NCBI RefSeq assembly: GCF_030272615.1
Contig: NC_081405.1
Span: 309,349,374 to 309,413,373, forward strand
DNA length: 64,000 nucleotides
Direction of reading: 5' to 3'
Source of the DNA: Cryptomeria japonica
Lineage: Eukaryota > Streptophyta > Pinopsida > Cupressales > Cupressaceae
Below, piece by piece: positions 49,501 to 59,823 of this stretch (positions are counted from its first letter, which is position 1; each line of letters opens with the position of its first letter). The notes under the pieces are model-generated. The model saw only the letters and a program-made list of their open reading frames with translations, was not told the origin of the DNA and did no database searches. Position numbers and translations under genes: made by a program.

Positions 49501-52044
49501 CTAATTGCACAACCACTTTATTCCATTCCATAGCCACAAGTTTAGCTAGATATTCATAAGAAGTCATACTACTTGTTATCTAATTTCGAACAATTATACT
49601 TGTGAATTATATACTTGTCAATTCTACTCAATCCTAGATTCAAAACATGTCATTATTTCATATGTGCATATGCAATCATTGATTAATAATTGTAATTTCA
49701 AGATATTGGAAGATTAGACATTAAATATATCACAATCATAGGAGATGCACTCAAGTTCATATCAAACAATTTTAATATCCATACATCTCATTATAATCCA
49801 ATAATATTTCAAATAAATTGATGCAAGAGATATCAATCCCCTTATGATATTTGATCACAAAGATTGTTCAATTATAGTTCTAGCCTAAATTGAGTTTCCT
49901 TCAAGGCACATTAAGGAAAGAGATCTCACACATAGGAATTTAACTAGTGAAATAGTCACATAACCACATATTTAACCTAGTTAGTTTAGATGTATTTGAA
50001 ATTTAAGGTTACATTAGTCTTTAATGAGGTGGGGTCTTACAAACTTAGCCCTTTCTACCCACTATAATTGATTCTTGTTTCACACAATAACACTCCTTTA
50101 TTCATGAGGTCATATATCAATATAACAGAAAATGTGGATATCTAAATTTATTCATATCATACTATATCTGACTAACCATATCCTATCCAATAATTAAATA
50201 AATAATAATTTATTTATTAATGTTCTACCTTTATCCCTAGTCACTTAATTGAATGAATTTATATCTATTTATTTATGTCTAGCCTTATCAACCATATTCT
50301 CCAATTAAATCAATTAATTAGCACCCACTTAACTAGGTAATTTAGACTAATTATTATTTAGCACCATTTCCTCTAACATTTAAATCCACATAACATTAAA
50401 TTCTCATCCACTTAATCTTAACCATTAAATCTATTTACATGGATGAAAGATTGGAAAAATTATTATGTAATTTGTTTACCTACCTACCAAATATTGTACT
50501 CAAACATGTGTGATCATGCTCTTCAAACATGTAGCCACCCTACCACTTACACATATATTGGTAACACATCTATTAGCACACCTATACTTACACCTCTTGG
50601 GACACTTAGTAGATTGCAATGAGTTCTTTCCATATCTCCATCAACTTCAAATCATAGCCATCCATTAATCAAATACATCTTAGCCCTTAATTTTTCTCTT
50701 GTAAAATTTATAAATTAGAGGTTTCTCATCTCATTTGAACATTCATCCCTATCCCAAGTGCTATCACATTTTTGAATTATTCACTTTTATGCTATCATTT
50801 TCTTGATATGTCATCCCAATCCTAAAATAATGTTATTTGTGTACTAAAAAACTGCATTCCATCAATTAATATATCAAAAGAGAAAATTAAGTGAAGATAT
50901 TGATTGCACTTCACTTGTACCTAATAAGAAAGAAAAACTAAAACAAACAAAAGATTTCATTTTATTATTTTAAAGCCTTTGTATTCTTATCCAATATTAC
51001 ACCCTTCTCTTCAAGAATAAAAAGGGAATTAAATAACATATTTTTCTCCTTACGCATGCAAACAAAATAACATTCCTTTATTACACTAGTCTTCTCAAGA
51101 AAGGTTAGGTAATATAAGTTTAACTATTGGTAGAAAAATTGGACCTTTGAAAGAATGACTCTTTGAGTGGATAATAAGTGACTTATTGTCCTTAGTTTGT
51201 TAATGATAAATGTATTTTAATTGTTCTAATTGTTAATGTCTAATAATTACGAATATCTATTTTTTAAAGATTTTATTTAAATTTATAAATCACCTCTACC
51301 ATACATTTGCTTTATTATTTTTGTTATATTGACTCATTAATATTAAATATAATTAATAATTATTGTAGTAAGAAATATTGTCCAACCAATCACTATCTAT
51401 ATCCACCTTCAAGAAATACTAATATTATATATTGAATTGTTCGCATATTACTTTAACATATAATATGATAATTAATTATTTATTATTATATTCTTATGAA
51501 ATTGTGATTCATCCCTTAACATTTTAATAATATTTTCTAGCTCATAATGGATAGCCTCTGTAAGGTGCTTTTCATGAGATAAAATGACAAAACATATAAT
51601 TTGGTAGTGCAAATTAAAATGTCCTTTCATCAAATCTCAAATAAGATTATGGATCGATGAAGTGACTGAATTGTTTGCATACAACATTGCCATGTGACGG
51701 GATGGGGAAATAATGCATTTAATATTATACAAAATGTGTCCCTTATTGAAAGGATTTTTAGCAAAAATGTGTCCGTTATTTTAAGGATTTCTAGCCAATA
51801 ATTGTTAGCATGCGCAATTGCGGTCTTTCAACCAACCCAATTGGCCGAATTTTACAACCTAAATATGATTTGACAAGAAATCCGACGTTAAAATCTCCTC
51901 AATTATTGAACGTGGCTTTCATGAATAGTGTTTGTAGCTTTGTATTAAGAGATCGATGCTTATCTTTATAATAAGAGACATGAGCTCCTCTTTGTTATAA
52001 GGACTCTTACCTAGTTACCCCTTCATAGATTCCCCACCCTTTGT
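46566..52044. other. AT-rich region, nothing coding
   Basis: No credible protein on either strand. Pieces near 47280-47350, 48640-48740 and 49080-49330 have LTR-like composition but no partner copies. 51990-52040 may include the original promoter of the sulfotransferase gene; no firm TATA element is called. Confidence 0.45.
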
Positions 52045-53050
52045 TTGAATATGTCAACAGCCCTGAGTTCATTTGGTGGAAGAAGAGAAAGTCCATATGG
52101 AATTGAACTTGTTGAACATGATGGTTTCTTCTATGACGACATAATTCTGGATGGAGTGATGAATATGTACTCCCAATTCAAAGCACGGGAGGACGATGTG
52201 TTTTTGTGCTCTGGAATGAAGACGGGGACCACCTGGCTGAAAGCTATCGTAGCCAGCATCGTGAGTGAAAGTAAGAGCCACGTTTTGTAGGGAAGGAATG
52301 TCCATGACTTTAATCTTAACATAGGAAAAGGCTACAGTTCAGGAGGAATGCCTAATACTACCACTGTAATAAATGCCCTCTCCAAGGTGCCTTAGCACCC
52401 ATCTCTGCTCTTCCATCTCAACTCACGTCTATGGGGTGCCGAATCATTTATATTGCTCGAAATCCCAAGGACACTTTCGTTTCCCACTGGAAGTTCTTGC
52501 CTGCATTGCAAAATATCTTAAATGTTGAAACGACATCTCTAGCTTCCAAGGAGGTATTCTTTGATTCATTCTGTAATGGTGTCTCTCGCTATGGTCCATT
52601 TGTTGATCATGTTTTGAGCTTTTGGAATGCCAGTAGGAATCAGAGTAATATATTTTTTTGATTTTTGAAGATATGAAGGCAGATTTTTTGGGTCAGTCTT
52701 AAATCACATACTAAGTAATATATTAAGTTTAGAGGATGTTAGTCAATTTTGAGTGTTTAACTTTTTTAAGTCTAGAAGTGTCTTCTTAGTGTGACAAATA
52801 CATTAAACAGCATATTAAGTTTAGAAAATGTGAGTCAACTGTGAGTATTAATCACTTTTAAGCCTGAAATATAAGCTTAATGTATGTGATTTAAGCAGTT
52901 CCAATTCTCCCTTAAACAATCCATACATTTTTTTTTTTAAGCAAAGGTGAAGTAGGTGATTGGAAGAATCATTTCACCCCTGAAATGAATAGCCGTATGG
53001 ATTTCTTAGGCAGTGGAAACCAAGTTCCGAGAAGCAGGCCTGTTTCTTAA
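52045..53050 (+). pseudogene. Cytosolic sulfotransferase pseudogene
   Basis: Plant-type PAPS-dependent sulfotransferase, cytosolic, which would move sulfate from PAPS to small acceptors. Frame 1 from ATG 52045: GIELVEHDGFFYDD, then DDVFLCSGMKTGTTWLKAIV, the PAPS 5'-phosphosulfate loop (usually PKSGTTW), to TAG 52288. After a shift: ISALPSQLTSMGCRIIYIARNPKDTFVSHWKF (52400-52500; the RNPKD segment binds the 3'-phosphate) and FCNGVSRYGPFVDHVLSFW. A second shift gives FEDMKADFLGQ (52660-52700). The C-terminal KGEVGDWKNHFTPEM motif is at 52942-52985 after about 240 bases of AT-rich DNA. Roughly 70 residues expected between the last two blocks are missing. Plant members are usually intronless and about 320-350 residues. 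Stops, two frameshifts and the gap make it dead. Confidence 0.85.
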
Positions 53051-53593
53051 GTATGAACTCTGATGTAGAGAAACAGTCCCATCGAACTTCGTGCACCGTC
53101 TCCTCGGCTTGTCCATGTTTTTATGCAGTGTCCAAATACGTCATTTTAGAATCAATAATTATTTAGCCTTTTGTGTTTTTTACTCCGACAAAGCTTGATC
53201 TATGTATCATACCAAAGAATGCCAAGTATAATTCTACAGGCTTTCATCTTTGGCAGTAAAAATCTTATTTAGGAGAGTTCTAAACAAAATGGTCATTAGA
53301 TGTGTGGAATTTAAACATTAAATTATTGTTGTATTTGAATTTGCTTGTGTCATGTATAACCCATGCTATTTCTAAATTTAGTTTTATTATAAATAGTTTC
53401 AAAACCATCAACAATATTTTAATATATTTGTTTCATTCGAATTATTTATTGGTGTGACTTTCAATATCACAATATATTTGTTTGTTGTGAAATCTACATA
53501 GTGAAATGATAAAGGCCATTTTCCTACATAGAAGATGGCTAGTATCAAGAAGTTTCAATAAACATCAATAAAATAACACAATGAATATAAAAA

Positions 53594-54040
53594 TGAAGAA
53601 AAGTTCAATATTGGAATGATATAAAGAATAGAATGTTGTCCTATAGATTGTTATGTTGGAGATCAAGCTCAAGATTAGAATTATGGCATTGAGATCAAGG
53701 CTTGATGGAAACTACTAAGAATGTGTTTTTATTTTGTTAATAAAATAGCAGTTTAGAAACTGCTAAGATACACATTAGTCTAGTTTTTGATAGTTTTTAG
53801 TCTTTAAAAACTTTTGTCTAAATAGTGGTCTTTGTCTTTAGAAACTGTTGTCTATGCAGTGGCAAAACTGCTATTAGTTTTTTAGTTACTTTTCTTTTTT
53901 GATAGACTTGAGGAATCTATAAATGTAATCAATTGTTATTGTAATTTTTAAAGAAGTTTTTCATATCAATAATATTTAGTCTTCTTTTCAGTTGATGTTT
54001 TGTATTTTGTTAGTGTTTTTTACATTATTATAATCTTTCA
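53594..54040 (+). repeat. 5' LTR of copia element
   Basis: Matches 56271-56714 with scattered substitutions; ends TTATAATCTTTCA beside the primer site. Confidence 0.85.
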
Positions 54041-54042
54041 TT

Positions 54043-54054
54043 TGGTATCTGAGC
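54043..54054 (+). other. Primer binding site, tRNA-iMet-like
   Basis: TGGTATCTGAGC, one mismatch from the standard TGGTATCAGAGC, two bases after the LTR. Confidence 0.8.
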
Positions 54055-54111
54055 AAGGTGCAATATTTTTTATTGTGCAAGTATCAAGGTTAGAGAAATG
54101 GTTATCTCCAA

Positions 54112-56270
54112 ATGGCTAATAGAAAATATTTTCCATTTACACTTCCATTTTTTACGGGAGACAACTATGATTATTGGAGTATCAAAATGAAGACCCTACT
54201 ATTGTCCCAAGAACTTTGGGAATTAGTGGAAGGAGGATACACAAAGCCTGCACATAAAAATATATAGAATACATGGACACCACAACAAAAATCTCAGTTG
54301 AAAGAAGACATAAAGAAGGACAACAAAGCTCTTAACACCATTCAATCTGCATTGGATGTTTAAATTTTCTCTCAAATTGCCAATATGATAGAATCAAAGG
54401 ATGCATGGTGGGCTTTACGAATTGCATATATCAAAGTACAAACAAAATCAAATTGGTAAGACTTCAAACATTTCAAAGAGAATTTTAAAATTTGAGGATG
54501 AAGGAATCTAAGTCCATTCATGAATTTATTACTAGGACTCAAGGTATTGTGAATCAGCTTAGGACTCGTGGAGAAACTATAATAGACCAAAAAACTGTAA
54601 TTTTTTTTTTGAGATCTCTTCCTTCTTAATTCGATTCAGTGGTGAAATCCATTGAAGAAAGTAAAGATCTAACTACTTCCCAAGTTGAAAAGTTAATTAT
54701 TTCTTTAGAATCTCATGAAGACCATATCTAGCATTCTATAGAAAGTTTTGTGCAAGCTTTTCAATCTTCTATCAATATTGAAGAAAAGATCAAATCTCCT
54801 CCCTCTCAAACTACAAAATTTCAAGGTGAATATTCTAGTAATAATAGAGGAAGAGGTAGAGGAAGAGGAAGAAGAAATAATAGAGTAAGAGGAAGAAGTT
54901 ATGTGAATCGAAGGAGTATCTAGTGCAAATATTATTATAGATATGGGCACTATGAATCTAAGTGCACAAAGAAGAAATATAACTTGAATAAGTCAAGAGA
55001 ATATTTTATAGAAGAGTCTCTAGAAGCAAAGCATTCTACATTCTTCACCTATCATTTGGCAAAAGAAAACCAAAAGGATGCTTGGTTCTTGAATGGTGGT
55101 TGGTCAAACCATATGACAAGAAAATTTGATCTCTTTGTCAAATTATATGATATTATGAGAAAGCAAGTTAAATTTGGAGATGAAAAGGAGGTTGATGTAA
55201 TGGGAAAAGGTGAAAAGGTACCATTGCATTGAAGACTAAGCAAGGAGAAACTGCTCATGTTCATGATACTTTGCTTGTACCAAAGTTACAATATAATCTT
55301 TTGAGTATTGGAAAACTTGTAGGCAAGAACTATAAAGTAGTGTTTGAAGATAATTGCTGCAATTTTTTTGATAAATCTGATAATTATCATCTTGTACAAA
55401 AGACTTATGTGATTGAGAATAGATTATTCCCTCTCACATTGATTTATACTAAGTTGCATGCACTCAAATCAACTACATATGATTCGTGGTAATGGCATCA
55501 ACAATATGGTCATCTAAATTTTTAAGGGTTAGCTTTGTTGAATAAGAAGAATATGGTGAGAGGGTTTCCTCCAATTCAGGATAAAGAAGAAGTTTGTTGA
55601 AGGTGTGCACTTGGCAAGCATTATTGATATAATTTTTTGGTGAACAAATATTAGAGAGCCAAATCTCCTCTAGAGCTTGTGCATGATTACATTTGTGGTG
55701 ACATGCAAGAGGAATCATTGGGTAAGAACCTTTATTGAACCTTTATTTTTTTACATTCATCAATGATTACTCTCACCACACTTGGGTTTATTTTCTTAAG
55801 AAGAAATCTGAAGCCTTTGCATCCTTCAAGAATTTTAAAGCAATGAAAAAAAAGATACTCAAAACAGATAAAGGGGGAGAGCTTACTTCAAATGAGTTTT
55901 TTTTTTTTTGTATTAAGAATTGCATATAGAGACAACTTACTACCTCATATACACCTCAACAAAATGGTATTGTTGAAAGAAAGAATTGTGTCATTATGGA
56001 AATGGCATAAAGCATGATGTAGACAAAGAACCTTCCAAATAATTTTTGGGGAGAAGCAGTTGTGACTACTACATATATTTTGAATCGAATTCCCACAAAA
56101 GTAGTTCAAAACATAACTCCAAAGGAAGCTTGGAGTGGTCACAAGCCTTAAATGTTTCATTTTTTAGTCTTTGGTTGCTTGGCATATGTGCATGTTCTAG
56201 TTCAAAAGTGGAAGAAGTTGGATACCAAATCCCAACTTTGTATCTTTGTGGGATATTCTCTACTACAAAT
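54112..56270 (+). pseudogene. Copia gag-protease-integrase, RT absent
   Basis: Gag starts MANRKYFPFTLPFF and has GDNYDYWSIKMKTLL and LWELVEGGY. A zinc knuckle CKYYYRYGHYESKC near 54930 has its second Cys changed to Tyr. The protease reads WFLNGGWSNHMT where WFLDSGCSNHMT is usual, so the catalytic Asp is lost. The pre-integrase zinc region is WHQQYGHLN...GFPPIQ...RCALGKH (55490-55620). Integrase has FINDYSHHTWVYFLKKKSEA (a D to N change), DKGGELTSNEF and TPQQNGIVERKN (55950-55990). Then FGCLAYVHV and LCIFVGYS, after which the LTR begins. Many stops and frame changes. Confidence 0.85.
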
Positions 56271-56714
56271 TGAAAAGTTTGATATTGAAATGATATCAAG
56301 AATAGAATGTTGTCCAAGAGATTTCTATTTTGGAGATCAAGCTCAAGATTAGAATGACGTCATAGAGATCAAGGCTTGATGAAAATTACTAATAATTTAT
56401 TTTTATTTAATTAATAAAATAGTAGTTTGGAAACTGCTAAGATACACATTAGTCTAGTTTTTGATAGTTTTTAGTCTTAAGAAACTTTTGTCTAAATAGT
56501 GGTCTTTGTCTTTAGAAACTATTGTCTATGCAACGACAAAACTACTATTAGTTTTCTAGTTACTTTTCTTTTTTGATAGACTTGGGGAGTCTATAAATGT
56601 AATAAATTGTTATTGTAATTTTTATTTAAGTTTTTCATATCAATAACATTTAGTCTTCTTTTTAGTTGATGTTTTGTATTTTGTGAGTGTTTTTTGAATT
56701 ATTATAATCTTTCA
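56271..56714 (+). repeat. 3' LTR of copia element
   Basis: Partner of 53594-54040; its first 80 bases also read as protein continuing from pol (EKFDIEMISRIECC), which reflects the fused junction. Confidence 0.8.
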
Positions 56715-56719
56715 AAAAA

Positions 56720-57059
56720 TACTTACCATAATCTTAGTTTGTAAATGAATTTTTTCAGGTTTACTCATAAGAGGTCTAAGTTTAAATTAGAGTAATCAAT
56801 GAGAAAAAAATCACACTTATTGAAAATATTAAATATTATAATTTATTTTAAAACCATAATTTTAACAAGACTTCAACACATTATGGCATCAAAACTACCA
56901 ATATTATCTCTCCATGTAAAATAACCATTGTAAAAAATTGTCTTTATTGTATTTTTAAAATAAACATTGAGAGTTATACACAAATTTATTCATCGTATTA
57001 CTTTTGAACATGTACACCCAACATTTTTAAAATTTAAACACATAAATACTAGTGACCCT
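56720..57059. other. AT-rich non-coding
   Basis: No protein or repeat recognised. Confidence 0.5.
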
Positions 57060-57960
57060 TGTTAGAGCTAGGGATCACTAAGAGGGGGGGTGGGGAGGGA
57101 GGTGAATCAATGATGTACCCGATTCCAAAACCACAAAATTATTCTTTATCCACTAGTTAGCAATGCATAGAAGAAAGAAACATAAACATGCAACAAGGAA
57201 TACATAAATCCACAACACTAGAATTTTTATGTGGAAACCCAGAAAGACAAAACCCATAGTGGGGCTGCAACCCACAATATTCATATACTATGGCCAGGAG
57301 TACATAAATGTTACACAGACGGAGAATGTACTTCATTCAGGCTCACTACCTAGAGCTCACTGCTCAGTTACAATTGCCCAAAAGGCTACAACCTTCAGGG
57401 AAGTCTCACTAACTTACAATTTGATTACAATGATCAATTACGATGAAATGAACTCTCAAGTAGCATCTAATAATGCAAAAATGAGTTTTGATTAAGCATT
57501 GAATCTTTGATTGTCTTTGCTCTACAAATACTCTATATCTATCTCAATCAACTACCAGATTGAATGCGCATGTGAAAATACGTCCAATCACACCAAAATT
57601 GATTGTCGCGCTACTAACATATACAAAATCAATCGCCAATTCAATCTTATATATCTAGTCTCAATAGAAAAGTAATCTCCTTTAAGTCAGCTTCAATAAG
57701 TGTAACATGTAGGTCCAAGTCGGCTTCAATCTCAAACACAACATAACACTAGACCAAAAAAGTGTTTTCACATATTTCCTAAAGATCTTCCCATTCACCA
57801 AGAACAAGAATTTAACCACTAAAATTACTACAATCATCAGAAATTATTCCAGATCAAAACATTATAGAAATACTATGTTTTACTGGTTGACTGCCTATCG
57901 GTTACCTCCTTCCGGATAAGATGAATGACGACTGCTGGATCAAATATTAAAGAAGAGTTG
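57060..57960 (-). repeat. Copia/Sirevirus-like LTR remnant
   Basis: Begins TGTTAGAGCTAGGGATC followed by a G-rich AGAGGGGGGGTGGGG tract and GTGAATCA, the same arrangement as the LTR at 4464. Both also have a downstream ATGTGGAAACCC or ATGCAGAAACTC segment and CACAA...TTCA. No partner LTR or target duplication was found; the end is set by the next LTR. Confidence 0.5.
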
Positions 57961-59620
57961 TGTAGCCTCGTAAATTGTATGCACTTGCTAGGGTGGTACA
58001 ATTTCACATCTAGTTTAGCACTCGTCTTAGTGCATTTTGCACTTTGCATCACATTTTCCCTTTAGCACTTAATTAATCAAATTAATTAGGTCTAAGGTTC
58101 TATCTTATCATCTTCCACATCATAAAGTTGGGCCCTTTCATTAAAGTGTGCCCCTTTCATTTTATTCTTCCAATACATCATTTAATCTAAAAACCCTAAT
58201 TAGGTCCTATTTTGAACTTGGGGGGCTTGATTTCAGGGGTCAAAACATCTCGAAATCACCTGTAACTTCGAGATTCACTCTAAAATCATCATATCCGACG
58301 GCCCTAAAAATTTGGTGAAAAGTTGTTGGGACCATGGTGCCTGGAGTGCACATGGTCCCCGACATTTTCCCCGAAATTTTAGGAACGCAATCCAATCATA
58401 AAATAAAGCTTAACCCCAAGAAATTGGTGGGAGATTCAATCTCTAGGTCAGCCAAAAGTTGAAATTGAGACCTAGGGTTTCAAATATAAGAGCTCTCTTT
58501 CTTCATTTGAAAGGATCCGAATTTTGGTTTCAAGGACCTTCTATGCAGCGAAAGAGAAGATCTTTGAAGACTTCAACAACATTCAACATCCATCCATCAA
58601 GCATTCATCAATTTCATTCATTCATTTAGAGCTTTGAACACATTGAAGAGCAATAGGGGATCACCAACTGAAGATTGGCTTGTACCCCTCCCTTGAGGTT
58701 GGGTATGATTTCATGTTGTTTTCATGTCTTTGCATAAGCCTCATTATATCATTTGTATTCACGCTTTAGATCACTTTACATCTTGATATTGAGCATTTAC
58801 ATTATCATTTACAAGCAATTAGGGTTTACTTTCTAGGTTGCTCTAGTTTGCTTACTTGCATTTTAGGATCTTGCACACACACAAGGTCTGCACACACACT
58901 ACTTTTACAATACAACTTGGCTATTCATGGAGGTGGAAATCACCAAAGCAGGGGTTTGACTAAGGCAAAACCCTATATAGCCGTCCACCATACCTTTTCA
59001 GATATAAGTGCAGATTTCGGGATTCGGACAACGCCGCAAGTTGCAGATCCGGCAGAAGCAGACAGAAACTGAGCTACACACCAAATTTTAGGGCAAAAGA
59101 CCAGGATAGGGGCGTGGGGCACCCTGGTCCTACCAGGACAGGGGCACTGGGCACCCTGGTCCCTAGGACAGAGGCGCTGGGCACCCTGGTCCCTCTGTCA
59201 GACAACAAGTTTCAACATTTTTGACAGCTTTTCAGGTTGCAAAATGACAGTTTTCAGGAGCAAAATCAAGACAGTGGCTCCCGCGACCTCGTCCCAAACA
59301 TTTTCACTCAGATTTTGACTCCAGGTACACATCTACATTCTTGCCTTGTCCTTGTGTTTACAGCTTTCCATTGTTTAATCTCAATTCTGCAATCTTGTTA
59401 TTAGTTCATACTTGCGCTTTGGGGTTAAGAATTGAACTTGCATCACTTTATCTTTCAATTACAACAAAAGAATAGAAACCCTAATAGGTAGCCCATGGCT
59501 CTCTCTTCAACAAAAAGAAGTAGCCAATTGTGTGATACCTCTAGGCTCTTTCGTATTCCACAATGTGTGTCAAAAGGTAGGATTAGGGCATGTTAGCCTA
59601 GTCTCGCTTTTTCCCCTACA
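57961..59620 (+). repeat. 5' LTR of gypsy element
   Basis: Starts TGTAGCC and ends CCCCTACA, giving matching TGTAG/CTACA inverted ends, six bases before the primer site. About 1660 bp. The border is inferred from ends and context because the 3' LTR is outside the window. An alternative start is TGTGTAG at 57959. Confidence 0.6.
59103..59194 (+). repeat. Three ~31-bp tandem repeats in LTR
   Basis: Three copies of AGGACAGGGGCGCTGGGC-ACCCTGGTCCCT (first copy AGGATAGGGGCGTGGGGC) starting near 59103, 59135 and 59166. Strikingly G/C-rich against the AT-rich surroundings. Confidence 0.85.
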
Positions 59621-59625
59621 CATTT

Positions 59626-59644
59626 TGGTGAACCCGACGTGAAC
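59626..59644 (+). other. Probable primer binding site
   Basis: TGGTGAACCCGACGTGAAC just after the LTR end. Similar sites are seen in plant gypsy (Tat/Athila-type) elements; I have not matched the tRNA. Confidence 0.5.
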
Positions 59645-59823
59645 TTATTATTGCTTTCTCTTGCATTGCATTTGTTAGATCTAGATCTAGATTTAGTGTG
59701 TTTCATTTAAGTTTCATTTTCATTAAAAAAAAATTAAAGAAAAGAAAAAAAAAAAGGAAAAGAAAGAGTGTGTTTTATTTCTTTGCATTGTGTGTTTAGG
59801 TTTTATGCAATTTTTATTTCAAA

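Larger units (their letters stand above)
53594..56714 (+). mobile_element. Ty1/copia element lacking reverse transcriptase
   Basis: LTRs 53594-54040 and 56271-56714 (447 and 444 bp, TGAA...TTTCA) with flanking AAAAA at 53589-53593 and 56715-56719. The 2.23-kb interior has a primer site, gag, protease and integrase core, then stops at FVGYS and joins the 3' LTR directly, so RT and RNase H are gone. The A5 duplication is low-complexity and alone is weak, but both LTR ends agree with it. Confidence 0.82.

Noticed and set aside
56271-56350. Genuine pol coding beyond FVGYS in the copia element
   Set aside because: The same bases occur in the 5' LTR at 53594, so this is LTR sequence that happens to read through.
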